This document shows, one piece after another, positions 11,533 to 22,492 of a stretch of DNA of 38,230 bases. The position numbers and the translations under genes are program-made. Position 1 is the stretch's first letter. Each line of letters starts with the position of its first letter. Below the pieces are notes generated by a model. The model saw only the letters and a program-made list of their open reading frames with translations. It was not told the origin of the DNA and made no database searches. The stretch comes from Blastocladiella britannica (Eukaryota; Blastocladiomycota; Blastocladiomycetes; Blastocladiales; Blastocladiaceae), in the NCBI GenBank assembly GCA_025349905.2, contig MU624631.1:1-38230 (forward strand), given 5' to 3'.

Positions 11533-13888
11533 TCACAAGTCATCAAACAGGGACTCTGCCGCCGCTGCTGGCTTCCTGACCCCGCCGCTGCTGGCCTTGA
11601 GAGGCATCACCGAGCTAGGCGCTGGTTGCTGCGACGAGTTACCTGCGCGATTCGATCGAGACCCGGCGGCGGCGGAGGTACTTGCACCTGCTACTGCCAC
11701 GGCCCCCGACGCTGCTGTTGCTGTGGCCACCGGCGCTACCGCCGCTGTCGTCGATGCAGCAGCAGGAGGATTGTACGGCGCCGGCGTGGCGAATTGGAAC
11801 GCGACCTTCCCGCGCTTGGACAGCGGCACAAACGCGGAATCGCTCAACAGCGGCTGCGTGGCGGCGGAAGCGCTGTCCAGCGTAGGAGCACCACCCGTCG
11901 CCACATTCTTGGACAGCTGCAACCCGGCCACGGCCGTGCTCTGCCGTTCCGCCGCACTGTACACGCCGCCGGCGGCCACCACCGCGTCCCGCTGCGCGCG
12001 CGCCTCTTGGAGCAATACCCGACCATCGGCGCGGTCGGTAGCGCTGATCTCGTCCCCGTCGTCGCTGGCAATGTATGACGTGTCCATCCCGAAACACTGG
12101 AAGATCCGGCTCTGGACGTTGAGTACCGTCACCGCACACAGAATCACCAGCGTGATCGGGACCCAGTCGTTAAACCCTTCGCCCAGCAAGGGAACGAGGT
12201 TCACGGTGCCCATCACCTGCGAAAAAACCAGCTTTTCGGCATTGGCCAGATTGGTGAAGTTCCAGCACATGGGGAACGTGAACCGGGTCATTTGCGCGGC
12301 AAAAAACAGCATGGACGGAATGCGCGTGTGGTGGTTCGGGGCAAGCTGGTGGATCGAAAACACTTTGAGTGACAGGAGTGGGACAAACGCGCACACGGTC
12401 ATGTACACGACCGCGCACAGGCATACGGCCTGCAGGGCCGTGTACGAGTTGGTGCGCATGACAAGAGCGAGCACCGATAGACCCATGTTCATGGTCACCT
12501 CGGACCAGAGAATCGCAAGCGATAGGATCCCGCACAGCACCGCTGCGGTTTGGAGGACCACTGCGCGTAAGTGCATGTACCAAACAAACTCGAACCGTTG
12601 CCGCCAGTCGGACCGGTAGCGCCCGACCACATGGAAGCGGCGGTCCGTGTTTTCCTCATTATCCAAAATGTCCTGATAAAAGTGTGCGCGAACAATGAGC
12701 GAGTCCCATTGGCTTTTTTTTTTTTGATCATTTTGTTGGGTGTCAGCGTCAGCGAGATCCAGGAATATGAAATGCAAGACGCACAATTTTTCGCGGTCGT
12801 GGACAAGCCGTGCGCGCTTGAGACTCCGGTGGAGCTGCTGAAGGTCTTTGAGGGTCATGGAAGTAGTTGAACTGCTGCCATTGGCAGCCTGCGATGATGA
12901 CGTCCCGTTAGAAGCTCCGTTCCCGACCCTCGTGAACCAGTTGGCAATGCTCGAGAACCCGGTTGCGCCCGCCTGCGCGTTGGCCATGGCAAGGTGCTCT
13001 GGTGGGCATTCCCGAAGCAGCATATCCACAAACACCCGCACCTGATCGGCGGGGGCCACGGCGCGATCGAGGCTGGCGATTTCCTTGTACACGGCGTCTA
13101 ACTCGCGCGTCGCTTGCACCAGCGAGTCCTTGCGGTGCGGCGCGCGGTATTCCAGAATCGAGAGCGCGCGGCGGAAATTGGCCGCATTCCACAGCTCGCG
13201 CGGAACGTCCACGAGGCCGTACGACAGGCAGAGAATCAGTAAAATAAGCCCGTAGGCGTTGGATAGGGCCATTCCGATGCCTTTGAGGGCTTTACTATTC
13301 ATTTTTTTTTTTTTTTTGGCAGGATCGGATCAGTCAAAAAAAAATGCAGTGGATGAGTGAAGAATTTTCGTACAAGTCAGGCGGTCCATTCACGACGGTA
13401 ATGTAGGCAAGGGCCAGGAGAGCAAGCACCGCAATGACGCCGTAATACCAGGCATTGTAGTGCAAAGATTTGCGGAGCGACTGGCGGAACGTGAAGCCGC
13501 CCGAGTCGCAGTATGACTGGAGGATTGGGATGGCAAACCAGGTGACGCAGAACAGCGTCCAGTAGATGGACTGCCAGATCGACTGCAAGATGGCCGGCGA
13601 GAGGTACAGGGACGGCGGAATGCACTGGGACTCAGTCGCATCGGGAGCCGTGGTGGCCTCGGACAGCAGGCAGGCGCGGTACGACGAGGACGACAGATCC
13701 AGGGGCAGGAAGTACAGGATCGACAGTGGACCCGCCCAACCAAGCGCAACGACCGGGAGCATGAACTTGTTGGAGGAGCGCAGGTCGGCCAAGTGGTAGG
13801 TGGAGGTGCATGCGATGGACACCACCACCGCCCATCCGATGATGATCCACGGTGCGCCCACGGTGGTGCTGACGAGGGTGTCGTTCAT
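11533..13888 (-). CDS. LMBR1 domain-containing protein 2 homologue, polytopic membrane protein
   Basis: Three exons (13888-13374, 13294-12785, 12712-11533) join to 734 codons. LMBR1-family proteins have about nine membrane spans; LMBRD2 has been linked to receptor regulation in animals, and the fungal role is unknown. Hydrophobic segments lie near residues 13-30, 45-62 and 103-120 (SIWQSIYWTLFCVTWF), 148-165, 181-200 (LILLILCLSYGLVDVPRELW, the best LMBRD2 signature), and five more between about 360 and 545. WDSLIVRAHFYQDILDNEE matches the family's conserved helix before the second membrane block. The C-terminal ~180 residues are low-complexity Ala/Ser. The second intron ends in a run of A before AG instead of a pyrimidine tract. 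The stop is 52 bp upstream of the dynein gene's start on the same strand. Confidence 0.88.
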
Positions 13889-14142
13889 TTTTGATTGATA
13901 AAAATTAATTGAGAACGTCGCCGCTCTTTGCGCTACCTTACCTCCTCCTCACCGAGTATTACGCAGAGACCCGCGCACACACGTAAACGCACACCACACC
14001 TTTCCTTCTTGTGCAACGGACAGTCCGGACAGTCCGGGCCAATAAAGGATCGCTCGATCTGACTCCCCGTAAATTTTCTTCTCTCTTTCTTTTGGCACAC
14101 AGTTGTACTCACGCGCACCTGCCAAATAAAGAAAAGAAAGAA

Positions 14143-17100
14143 ATGCTCCCGACCAACCTGAATCCCGCTGTCGCTGCGCCCCACGCTGCAGAGGTGGCAC
14201 AGGTCGCAGACAACCCCAATGCAGTACCAACAACGACAACCACAACCACACCAACCGCGACTGGGTCGGCCACCAGTACCCCGCCGGGCGGCCGCACGCT
14301 CAATGTCGACGACGCCTTGACGTACCTTGAGAACGTGCGCACGCAGTTCACTGACCGGCCCGACGTGTACACGCGGTTCCTGGACATCATGCGCGAGTTC
14401 AAGTCGCTGGACATCTCGACAACGCAGGTGATTGGCCGCGTGTCGACGCTCTTCAAGAACTTCCCGCACCTCATCACCGGCTTCAACACCTTTCTGCCGA
14501 TCGGGTACAGCATCCACCTGACCCACGACCCGGAGTTCCCGGTGCGGGTCATCACCCCCGACGGCGAGCACCTGCCCCCGGCCGGCCCGCATTCGCCTGT
14601 GCCCCTGACGCTGTCCCCATCGTCGTCTACCTCGGCTCCAGCTCTGATCCCTGCTCCTGCTGCTGCTGCTCCTGTTTCTGATTTGGGTAGTGGTGCTACT
14701 GGTCAGCCTCCTGCCCCCGATCAGCAGCCGCCATCAGTCCCTGTGGCCACACAGCCGATCCAGCCGCCCCAAATCGTGCAGCAACCACAGCAACCACAGC
14801 AACCACAGCAACCACAGCAGCAGCAGTTTCAGCAGGTGTTGTTGCCGAGACCCACGACCAGTGCGCCAGTGGTCCCTGCTCCGGCTGCGACTCCTGCGAC
14901 TCAGCCACACATTCAGCCGACATCTTCAGTGCCAATGACGACGGCGTCGACGGCAAGCGCAGGCACGACCGCGGCCCCCTTTGCCCCTGCTGCTATTGTT
15001 GCGGCAGCGGCAGCTGCTTCGGCGGCGCCTCTGGCTCCGGGACAGCCCGCAACTGCTTCAGGACCGGCGTCGCACCCGCCGATCGGCACCATCCCGCGGC
15101 CACACGCCACCGAGACCCTGCCCTCAGAGATGACATCTGCTGCCGGACACCTCCATCCTTCATCACTTCCTCCTGTCCCCCTTCCTCCGGCAGCTGCTGG
15201 CTCCCACCTCCCGCCCTACCTTTCCGTGTCTCACGTTTCGCAGGTGGCTGGTAGTCCCCCCCCCGCCATTGCTGCACCTGCTGCCCCCGTTGCCGGCGCT
15301 GCACCAGAGAGCGGAGACCAGTCAGGACCAGCCGGACCGGCTGACTTTTCGTCGGCGATCTCGTTCGTGACCAAATTGAAGGTATTTTTTTACTCAATTT
15401 TTTATTTGGAAACGTCATCTCATCCAACACCCTCCCCAAAAAAAAAAAAAAAAAAGGATCACTTTTACGACCGACCCGAGATCTACCGGAATTTCTTGAG
15501 CATTTTAACCAACTACCAGCAAGAAGCCCGCCCTGTTGCCGAGGTACATATGATCTGAAATGCGGCGCCTCCCTCAGTTATGTTAACATTTCTAATGAAT
15601 TGCTGCGACAGGTCAACGAGGAAGTCCACCGATTGCTCCATGACGCCCCCGACCTGATGGAAGAGTTCCAGCAGTTCCTCCCCATGGTGAGCGGAGGCAT
15701 GCCAACCGAACCCCACGGAGATGCAGCTGCAGCAGCGGCGGCAGCAGCAGCAGCAGCGGCCTCGGCAGCGCCAGGATATGGGCCGCAGGGACAGCGGGCT
15801 GCCGCGACCAGTGGAGCGATGGTGGTGGAAGGCACAAACCCCTCGCGCAAGCGCAAAGCCGACGAGCGCGCATCTGGCATTACATTGCCGCCTGCCAAGC
15901 GCCGCAACCGCGACACGGGCGGCATGGCCACCGTAGCGACAGGCCCCACTCTCTTCACGTCAATCGCCCGGCCGTGCGGCGAAATCGAGCTCTTTGAGCA
16001 GGTCAAACTCCGCGTCAACGACCAAGTCGTCTACGCCGAGTTCCTGCGCCTCGTCCGCCAGTACGCCGAAAACGTCATCAGCCACGAAAAGTTTTTGGAA
16101 CAAGTCGGCAACTTCATGTCCAAAAACGCCCCCGATTTGTGGGCCAGCTTCCAAGACCTGTTTAGCCCCAAGGTCGAGGATCCGCGCCTGGCGTCACCCC
16201 ACCCGCTTCTCACGCTGGCCGACGAGATCAAGCACTTTGACCCCAAGCAAGTGCCCGTCGACGCCCACGGCTCTGCTTGCCAGCGGGGCGACCTTCGCTT
16301 GATCAACGAGGACCTGACGATCGGGCCCACGTATCGTCGACTGATCCCGACCGACCCCGCCGGGTCCTGCACTGGCCGCGACGCGCTCTGCCACTCGGTT
16401 CTCAACGACGAGTACCTCTCGCACCCGATGCTGACCAACTCGGCCAACGGCCGCCCGAACCCGTCGCTTGAAAAGATGTTCCAGACCGAAGAGCTCCGGT
16501 ACGAGTTTGATATCAACATTGCCGCCAACCAAACGTGCATTGAGCTGCTGGAACCCATTGCCCGCCACTTGCTCGGCATGTCCGAGGCCGAGCGGCGGTC
16601 GTTCATGCTTCCCGATACGCTGGGCTCCAGCCACCCGACGGTGCTGCGCCGCGTCGTCCGCAACCTCTATGGCGACAGCGCGCCGCAAGTGTTTGAGTCA
16701 CTGCGCATGGCACCGCACGCCGCGGTGCCCATTTTGCTGAAACGGCTGAAGCAAAAGGACGAGGAGTGGCAACGCCAGCGCCGCGAGCTCAACAAGGTGT
16801 GGCGCGAGACCGAGGCCCAGAACTTTTACAAGGCGCTCGACTACCAGACCCCGACGCAGGTCCGCGGCGCCGACAAGAAGATGAATGTGCTTCGGTACTT
16901 GGCCGAGATTGAGGAGGCGCGCGAGAACGCCGTGTCGCATGCGCAGCCTGTTTCCGCTTACCACCTCAAGTTCACCATGTGGGATCGCGATATCTTGGCC
17001 GATCTCTTTGCGCTTTTGAGCGACTTGGGCGAGCACCTCCAGTCCCCGTTCGGCAAGATTCGGCCGTTTTTGGAAACTTTCTTCTTTGCCGATCGCGTTG

Positions 17101-18455
17101 CAGCCGCTGCAGCTGCAGCGGCTGCTGCTGCTTCTGCTGCCACATCGTCTGCTTCCAACGCCGCCGACTCGGGGGCCAATTCGGCATCACAGTTCAATGG
17201 CGGTGTTGGCGGCACCAATGGCGCGGCCGCAGGTGGCTCTGGCGCTGCATCTCGCCGCCGAGCGGGACGCCGAGGTGGGGCCAATGATGCGCATTCCATG
17301 GGACGGCCGACGATGCGGCCGTCGTCGCTGTCGACCTGCTTCGTCAACAACCAGCTGTACGTGGTCATTCGGCTGGTGGAGGCGCTCTACTCGCGGCTCG
17401 AGGCCACCAAGAAGCAGTGCGAGGATATGGCCGTTGACGAGCGCGCGCTCTACCACCGCAACCCGCATGCCATCAAGCTCGGCAACGCGCCGCTGGACGA
17501 GGAACTCGAGGAGGCGATTCTTCAAGGTCCCGCGCACTACTACCCGGCGATTCTGCGCATCATCCGCGAGCAAGTAGCAGGGCAATTGGACTCGACCCGG
17601 TGCGAGGAGCCGCTGCGGATGATGCTGCGCGCGCAAGCGCACCAGGTGCTCGGCATCGAAAAATACTTCAAGGAGCTGCTGAAGCAGGTGCGCGACACCG
17701 CCGCCGACCGCACGTCCATGGAACTGGTCAAGCAGTGCTCGCCCGCGGCCATGCAGCGGTCGATCGCCGCCGCCGTCAACCAAGGGATGCAGCGCCACCT
17801 CACGTTCCACGTGGAAACGCTCACCCGACTTCGCGCCGAAGAGACCATGGGGCCCGCACTCGAAAACTTGTCCGTGTTTGGTAACCACAAGGACCACCTG
17901 TACCGCATTGTCCTGTACTTGCCGAGCCAGCCGGACGGGCCGTCGTTGCTGACCATGCAGCTGTTGGCAGATAACGACTTTATCAACATCAGCGAGCAGA
18001 AATGGTCCAACTATGTCCGGTACCTGTTGAGCGGATCGATGGATCCGTTCAGCGACGAGAGCGGGGCAGTGCCGCCTCCACCGGCAATCCCGTCTGCAGC
18101 AGCCATGTCCGCGACCGATGCGCACGCTTCCTCCTCGCGCTCTATGGCGGCAGCACCAGCACACTCCAAGCACGTTCCGTTCCTCCGTCGCAACATCTTC
18201 CGCGTGGTGTTGCTGGCGGCTCCGAACCAAGATATCGAAGAGTACCACGGACTCGGCGCCGACGTGGCCATGCACAATGGCCTGGAACTCAAGATCTGCG
18301 TCAACACGTACCGGCTGTTTTTCGTCGCGTGCACCGAGGATCACTTGACGCGCCATCGGCCCAAGCCGCCGCTCGCGAACACCAAGGCTCAGACGACCCG
18401 CGCGCACCGGCTGTCGGTTCTGCAAGGTTTGCTCGACTCCAAAATGGACAAATAA
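14143..18455 (+). CDS. SIN3: SIN3 transcriptional co-repressor scaffold
   Basis: Three exons (14143-15381, 15457-15543, 15612-18455) give 1,389 codons. SIN3 is the scaffold of Rpd3/HDAC co-repressor complexes. PAH1 lies near residues 52-120 (DALTYLENVRTQFTDRPDVYTRFLDIM), PAH2 near 400-475 (rebuilt over two introns: SFVTKLK, then DHFYDRPEIYRNFL, then VNEEVHRLLHDAPDL), and PAH3 near 562-626. The HDAC-interaction domain follows: GPTYRRLIP, then GRDALCHSVLNDEYLSHP. The Sin3 C-terminal domain completes the protein. Gln/Pro and Ala repeats separate PAH1 from PAH2, and a polyalanine tract (near 15730) follows PAH2. The ATG at 14143 was chosen because the upstream frame is not conserved in character. 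The first intron ends with a run of 18 A before its terminal G. The stop codon overlaps an AATAAA. Confidence 0.96.
14782..14826 (+). repeat. Nine-base tandem repeat in SIN3
   Basis: The unit CAACCACAG is repeated four times in a row (14782-14817) and followed by CAG triplets. It encodes QPQ-type repeats in the linker between PAH1 and PAH2. The frame is kept because the unit is nine bases, so copy number can change without disrupting SIN3. Confidence 0.85.
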
Positions 18456-18527
18456 ATGAATATATTATTTTTAAGGTTATTTCATATACCCCTTGGTATT
18501 CACTATTTTAAATACATTTCCCGAATC

Positions 18528-19994
18528 ATGTCGGATCACGATGAATCGCAGAGCATCCACCCGGATCACATAACCCAAGGCGTGTGCGACGACGAGCTTC
18601 CCGACGCGCTCCCCCTGACCGAGCTGGGTAGCGGATCGCGGGCCGCCGCCGAAGCGCGCAAATTCGCATCCAACCCAAACCTATTGCACTCGTCGTCGGG
18701 GATCCTGGGATCCGAGAATGGATCGTTGACACCATCGTCTTCAAGCGCTGGTTCTGGTTCTGGGACTCCGCTGTCCAATTCGTCGTCGTGCATTGCTAGT
18801 AATGAGGATCTTGTGCTTGGAGCTACAACGACAACGGCGCTGGCTGGGCAACCTTCGCATAGGAAACTGGCTACTAATGAAATTACGGGCGCTATTGCTG
18901 CTGGATTATCTGGTCGTGGGTCAGAGGGCGCGCTCTTGGAGTCCGGGGGGAGTGGGTCCCGGTCAGTGTTGGCTGCACAGCAGCAGCACCGCCAGCAGCT
19001 ACAACGACAGACGCCAGGTTCACTCGCGCCGGTCCGCCCGCCGTCCAGCCGGATCACAGCAAGCACCACCACCGACCGCCGCCGCGCCTCGCTTGCCACC
19101 GGACCCAGTAGTACGGCCGGCGCCCGCCGGTACTCGAGCACGCACGAGCTGATGCAAAAGCCGCCACCCACCAAACAAAACGGTTCCAGTCTGCGGCTCG
19201 CCACCGTGAAAAAAACCGCCCGCCCACTGGCCAACAGCTCGCATGTTCTTGGCGGCGGCGGAGTTGACCCGGCGAGCCCGATGCGTGCCGCCGGGTCGTA
19301 CCTTTCGGACATTGACGCGGCGCTGCTGGATGCGGAACGAAGCTTGCGCACACAGCGGACGACTGGAGCGGGGGCGAGTTTGCCGCCGCTTCTGGGTGGT
19401 GCCACAGTGACATCGGGAGCGCCGCGCCGACTCAATGGGCTCACTCCCAATACAAACGAAGGGATGCCGCCGCCAGGGGCCGCCACTGGTAGCAGCAATG
19501 ATCTCACTGCGCGCTTGAGTCACCCGACCGAGGCGTTCAAGGCGCGCATGGACGCCATCAATACGCGCAAGCTGCGGTTCATTCAGGAATCGACGCAGCA
19601 GCAGTTGCAACAGCAGTCCAATGGCGCTGCCATTGCGCCAGCAGCTACGACCACGAGCAAGGCAACCGAGGTGACTGCCCGGCTGTACCCTGCTGCAGCA
19701 TCAGTCCACAGGCCATCTCTCGCATCCGCGGCGGCACCCTCGCAGCCGACTCGCCCATCCAGGCCGCTGCCGGGAACTGACAACGCGACCAAGAAAAAGT
19801 CTCCCCGCAAAAGGGCGGGAGGCATGGAATTCTTTGAAGTTGCAGGTACCGAGCCCGGACTGCCCGAAGCTCCAAAGGCGGTGGCCCCACCCAAGGCAAG
19901 AGTTGGTGGATATGCCGGCGATCTCCCGTTGCGCGACGGGCAACTACATACCGTCAAGGCTGCATCGATGGGGAACCTGATGCTCTTGAAATGA
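18528..19994 (+). CDS. Disordered Ser/Ala/Gly-rich protein of unknown function
   Basis: A single uninterrupted frame of 488 codons begins 72 bp after the SIN3 stop on the same strand. I do not recognise a family. The translation is dominated by Ser, Ala, Gly, Thr and Pro and looks largely disordered. Short less-degenerate segments are DDELPDALPLTELG near the N-terminus, YLSDIDAALLDAERSLRTQR near residues 260-285, EAFKARMDAINTRKLRFIQE (helical, followed by Gln repeats), and a basic then hydrophobic C-terminus (KKKSPRKRAGGMEFFEVAG). Basic-Ser motifs (RRYSSTHELM) could be phosphorylation or 14-3-3 sites, but this is conjecture. The ATG at 18528 has a good context; an earlier ATG at 18456 lies against the SIN3 stop and would add an unlikely hydrophobic leader. 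The codon bias matches its neighbours, so I believe it is a real gene. Confidence 0.7.
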   Translation: MSDHDESQSIHPDHITQGVCDDELPDALPLTELGSGSRAAAEARKFASNPNLLHSSSGILGSENGSLTPSSSSAGSGSGTPLSNSSSCIASNEDLVLGATTTTALAGQPSHRKLATNEITGAIAAGLSGRGSEGALLESGGSGSRSVLAAQQQHRQQLQRQTPGSLAPVRPPSSRITASTTTDRRRASLATGPSSTAGARRYSSTHELMQKPPPTKQNGSSLRLATVKKTARPLANSSHVLGGGGVDPASPMRAAGSYLSDIDAALLDAERSLRTQRTTGAGASLPPLLGGATVTSGAPRRLNGLTPNTNEGMPPPGAATGSSNDLTARLSHPTEAFKARMDAINTRKLRFIQESTQQQLQQQSNGAAIAPAATTTSKATEVTARLYPAAASVHRPSLASAAAPSQPTRPSRPLPGTDNATKKKSPRKRAGGMEFFEVAGTEPGLPEAPKAVAPPKARVGGYAGDLPLRDGQLHTVKAASMGNLMLLK

Positions 19995-20089
19995 GTACGG
20001 TGCGGAGGAGGGAACCATGGTTGTTGGTTGGTGCTCATTTTGTATTTCCATTTTGCTGTACTCGATCCGTGCATTCTTATATACAATAG

Positions 20090-20302
20090 TTACTTTGAGG
20101 GAGACTGAGACGCGGCCGACATCCAGGCCGGACATCCCTCGAGATCATAGCCCTTGCCTTGGTTCTTGGCGAGGAGCTGGTCATTGCAGCACTTGACAAA
20201 CCGGGCTCGCAGCCGCGCGCACTCGGGGTGTTCTTCGTTCCCACGTTTCTGGATGCAGCCGGACAGAGCGCAGACGATTTGGGCACAGACTGCCAACGGC
20301 AT
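20090..20302 (-). CDS. CMC4: CMC4/MTCP1-type twin-cysteine mitochondrial protein
   Basis: This is an intact 70-codon frame. The cysteine spacing is C6-X4-C11-X4-C16-X11-C28-X9-CC (CALSGCIQKRGNEEHPEC, then ARLRARFVKCCNDQ). It follows the pattern of human CMC4 (p8 MTCP1), whose cysteines lie at nearly the same positions with the same double Cys. CMC4 proteins are small, imported into the mitochondrial intermembrane space through Mia40 and oxidised to a disulfide-bonded helical hairpin; their exact role is unsettled. A further cysteine (C57) lies in the tail. Length equals the family's usual ~68-75 residues and no intron is needed. The gene is divergent from the RRM-protein gene, with 129 bp between the two starts. 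Confidence 0.85.
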   Translation of the reverse strand: MPLAVCAQIVCALSGCIQKRGNEEHPECARLRARFVKCCNDQLLAKNQGKGYDLEGCPAWMSAASQSPSK

Positions 20303-20431
20303 TTTGTTGTTGTTTTGTCTTTACCAACACTCTTTGTCGTGAGTAAGCTCATAACACGTCCGCACTCCTCGCGACACGATACGAGGCCTTGAATACAATA
20401 CCGATAGCTTATAATTCTTGAAAAAAAAAAT

Positions 20432-22459
20432 ATGAGTTACCGTGGAAGAGGACGCGGCGGCCGCGGCCGTTTCTCGCAGCAGCACGGTCCAGGCCCATCG
20501 GCGACCTCGCCCCAGCACCACCAGAGCCAGCGCCAACAGATTGAGCATCTCGATAACCGCACCATTCAGGAGCGCCGTGACCGCGAGCGGCCGTCGCGCA
20601 CGCTGTTTATCCGCAACCTCCCCTTCAGCATGCCCGTGTCAGAGCTGCGCACCCGGTGCGAGGCGTTTGGCGATGTGGCCGACATTTGCGATCTGTCTGG
20701 CCGCCGCGGTATTGCGTTTGTCACCTACTACGATATCCGGAGCTCCGAGCGGGCGCTGACCGGTATCAAGGCCACCGAGTTCTTTGGCCGCAGCTTGGAC
20801 GTGCACTACAGTCTCCCGCGCGAGGCCATCAACCCGCAAACCCCCTGCAAGGTCTCGGACAACCAGGGCACGCTGTTTCTCATCTTGCACCCGGGCGACG
20901 CCGCCAACGCGGTGTTGGACGACGACATTTACGCCAAGTTTGCCCCCTTTGGAGAGATTGTGCAAGTGTCGCGCATGAACACCTCGGCAGCGCACCGGTT
21001 CGTGGAGTACTTTGACAGTCGCGCTGGTGTGGCCGCCCAGAAAGAAATGAACGGGACGGAACTAAAAGGGTGCACGCTGACCGTCCAGCTCAGCTGGGAC
21101 AAGAACACCAAGGAGGCCGCGTACCTCGGTGCTGGTGCTGGTCAGCGTGGGGGAGGCCGTTCGCGCTCCCGCTCGCGCTCCCGCTCCCCTCACTCTCATT
21201 CGGCATCCTCTTCGTCGCAGCGTCCGCGGTCGGCGTCACGGGATCGGCGACATGATGGCAGCAGCAGCAGCCGCAGGCACTCTCGCGAGCGAGACCAGCA
21301 GTACCGTCCCCAGTCAGACTACTCTTCCTCGCGAGACCGTGACGCCCGCGGCCGCGGTGGGGACAGTGACCGCGATCGTCACCGAGGCCGGTCCCGCCAG
21401 GAGGATTGGGACCGCGACAGGGGCCGCGACAGAGACCGTCCCCGCCGTCACGGCCGCTCGCGGTCTCCCCCGCAAGGTAGTGGCAGCAGCAGTGGCGGAC
21501 GCCGCGACGGTTCCGGAGCGACGCCTTGGGGTTATACTTCCACTCCGTCCTCGTCGGCAAGTGCCACCATGTCTGCGACCGATGCCCAGAGCTTGCTGCT
21601 CTCATTGACGGGCCAGCCTGCTGCTGCCACTGCTCCCGCCTTGAGACAGCCCCAGCCGCCGCCTTCTTATCAGAGCGGTCCGAACCCAGCAGCCGCCCAG
21701 CTTCACCACCACTTCCAAATGCAGCAACAGCAGCATCAGCAACAGCAATCCACCGCCACCGCCACCGCCAACGCCAACGCGATGGCCATGCTCATGGGTC
21801 TCATTTCGGCCGCGTCGTCCCAGCAGTCGCAGCAGCACTCGCCCATGCCTGGCGGCTCCGCTGCTGCCCAGCCGCCGCCGCCTCTGTCCATGCAAAGCAA
21901 TCCGCTTGCCGCGTTGATGAGCATTCCGGGAATGATGTCCAGTTTTGGATTCGCGCCACCGCCCGGTCCTGCTGCTGCCGCTGGGGGTCCTGCTGGCGCG
22001 CTCCCGCATTATGGTGCGGTGCCTCACCACCACATGCCTCAGTACGCGCCGCCGTCGCTGGTGATGCAAGGGCAAGGGCCGGGACAACAGCCGCCCACCA
22101 TGATGGTGCCGCAATACACGCCTCTTCCACCGCTGCACGCGGGAAGCAGCATGGCGCCCATGATGCCGGGAATGCTCACGACATCATTGGCAGGACAGCC
22201 GCAGCCGCCGAGCATGGCTTCCTGGAGTGGATACGCTGCATCGTCCGCGCCACCACCGGGACCTTTTGGCATGCCCGATCAGCAGGTCCATGGAGCGCAC
22301 TCAATGGGCCCGCCACCGATGCCGTCTTCGTCATCGGCCACCACCTCTGTACCGTCGCAGCCGGACCAGATTGTGGCGCAGATGCAAGCGTTCTTGAAGG
22401 GGTCGGCAGCGTCGTCTGCAGCTCCCAACGGCAGCAACGGGTCCTCCTCGGCCCCTTGA
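20432..22459 (+). CDS. Two-RRM, SR-rich RNA-binding protein (Mei2-like RRM arrangement)
   Basis: A single-exon frame of 675 codons. After an RGG-type N-terminus (SYRGRGRGGRGRF), RRM1 lies near residues 56-128 with RNP2 RTLFIRNLPF and RNP1 RRGIAFVTYYDIR. The link FFGRSLDVHYSLPRE resembles Mei2-type proteins. RRM2 (near 145-220) starts GTLFLILHPG and has a weaker RNP1 (AHRFVEYFDSRAG). An RS/RD-rich region (about 230-350) like those of splicing factors follows, then a long Gln/Pro/Met/Ala-rich tail. The diagnostic C-terminal third RRM of Mei2 is not present, so this is Mei2-like in its first two domains only. The likely role is RNA binding in splicing or transcript control; the exact function is not known. 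It converges on the next gene, with 33 bp between stop codons. Confidence 0.8.
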   Translation: MSYRGRGRGGRGRFSQQHGPGPSATSPQHHQSQRQQIEHLDNRTIQERRDRERPSRTLFIRNLPFSMPVSELRTRCEAFGDVADICDLSGRRGIAFVTYYDIRSSERALTGIKATEFFGRSLDVHYSLPREAINPQTPCKVSDNQGTLFLILHPGDAANAVLDDDIYAKFAPFGEIVQVSRMNTSAAHRFVEYFDSRAGVAAQKEMNGTELKGCTLTVQLSWDKNTKEAAYLGAGAGQRGGGRSRSRSRSRSPHSHSASSSSQRPRSASRDRRHDGSSSSRRHSRERDQQYRPQSDYSSSRDRDARGRGGDSDRDRHRGRSRQEDWDRDRGRDRDRPRRHGRSRSPPQGSGSSSGGRRDGSGATPWGYTSTPSSSASATMSATDAQSLLLSLTGQPAAATAPALRQPQPPPSYQSGPNPAAAQLHHHFQMQQQQHQQQQSTATATANANAMAMLMGLISAASSQQSQQHSPMPGGSAAAQPPPPLSMQSNPLAALMSIPGMMSSFGFAPPPGPAAAAGGPAGALPHYGAVPHHHMPQYAPPSLVMQGQGPGQQPPTMMVPQYTPLPPLHAGSSMAPMMPGMLTTSLAGQPQPPSMASWSGYAASSAPPPGPFGMPDQQVHGAHSMGPPPMPSSSSATTSVPSQPDQIVAQMQAFLKGSAASSAAPNGSNGSSSAP

Positions 22460-22492
22460 GCATTTTTTTTTTTTTTTTTTGAGTCTTTTAAT

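Noticed and set aside
11522..12619. Plus-strand open frame of 365 codons opposite LMBRD2
   Set aside because: It is the antisense shadow of a well-supported gene; G+C-rich third positions remove stop codons on the opposite strand. No domain is visible.
17187..18425. Minus-strand open frame of 412 codons opposite SIN3
   Set aside because: Antisense shadow of the conserved SIN3 C-terminal domain, with no recognisable motif.
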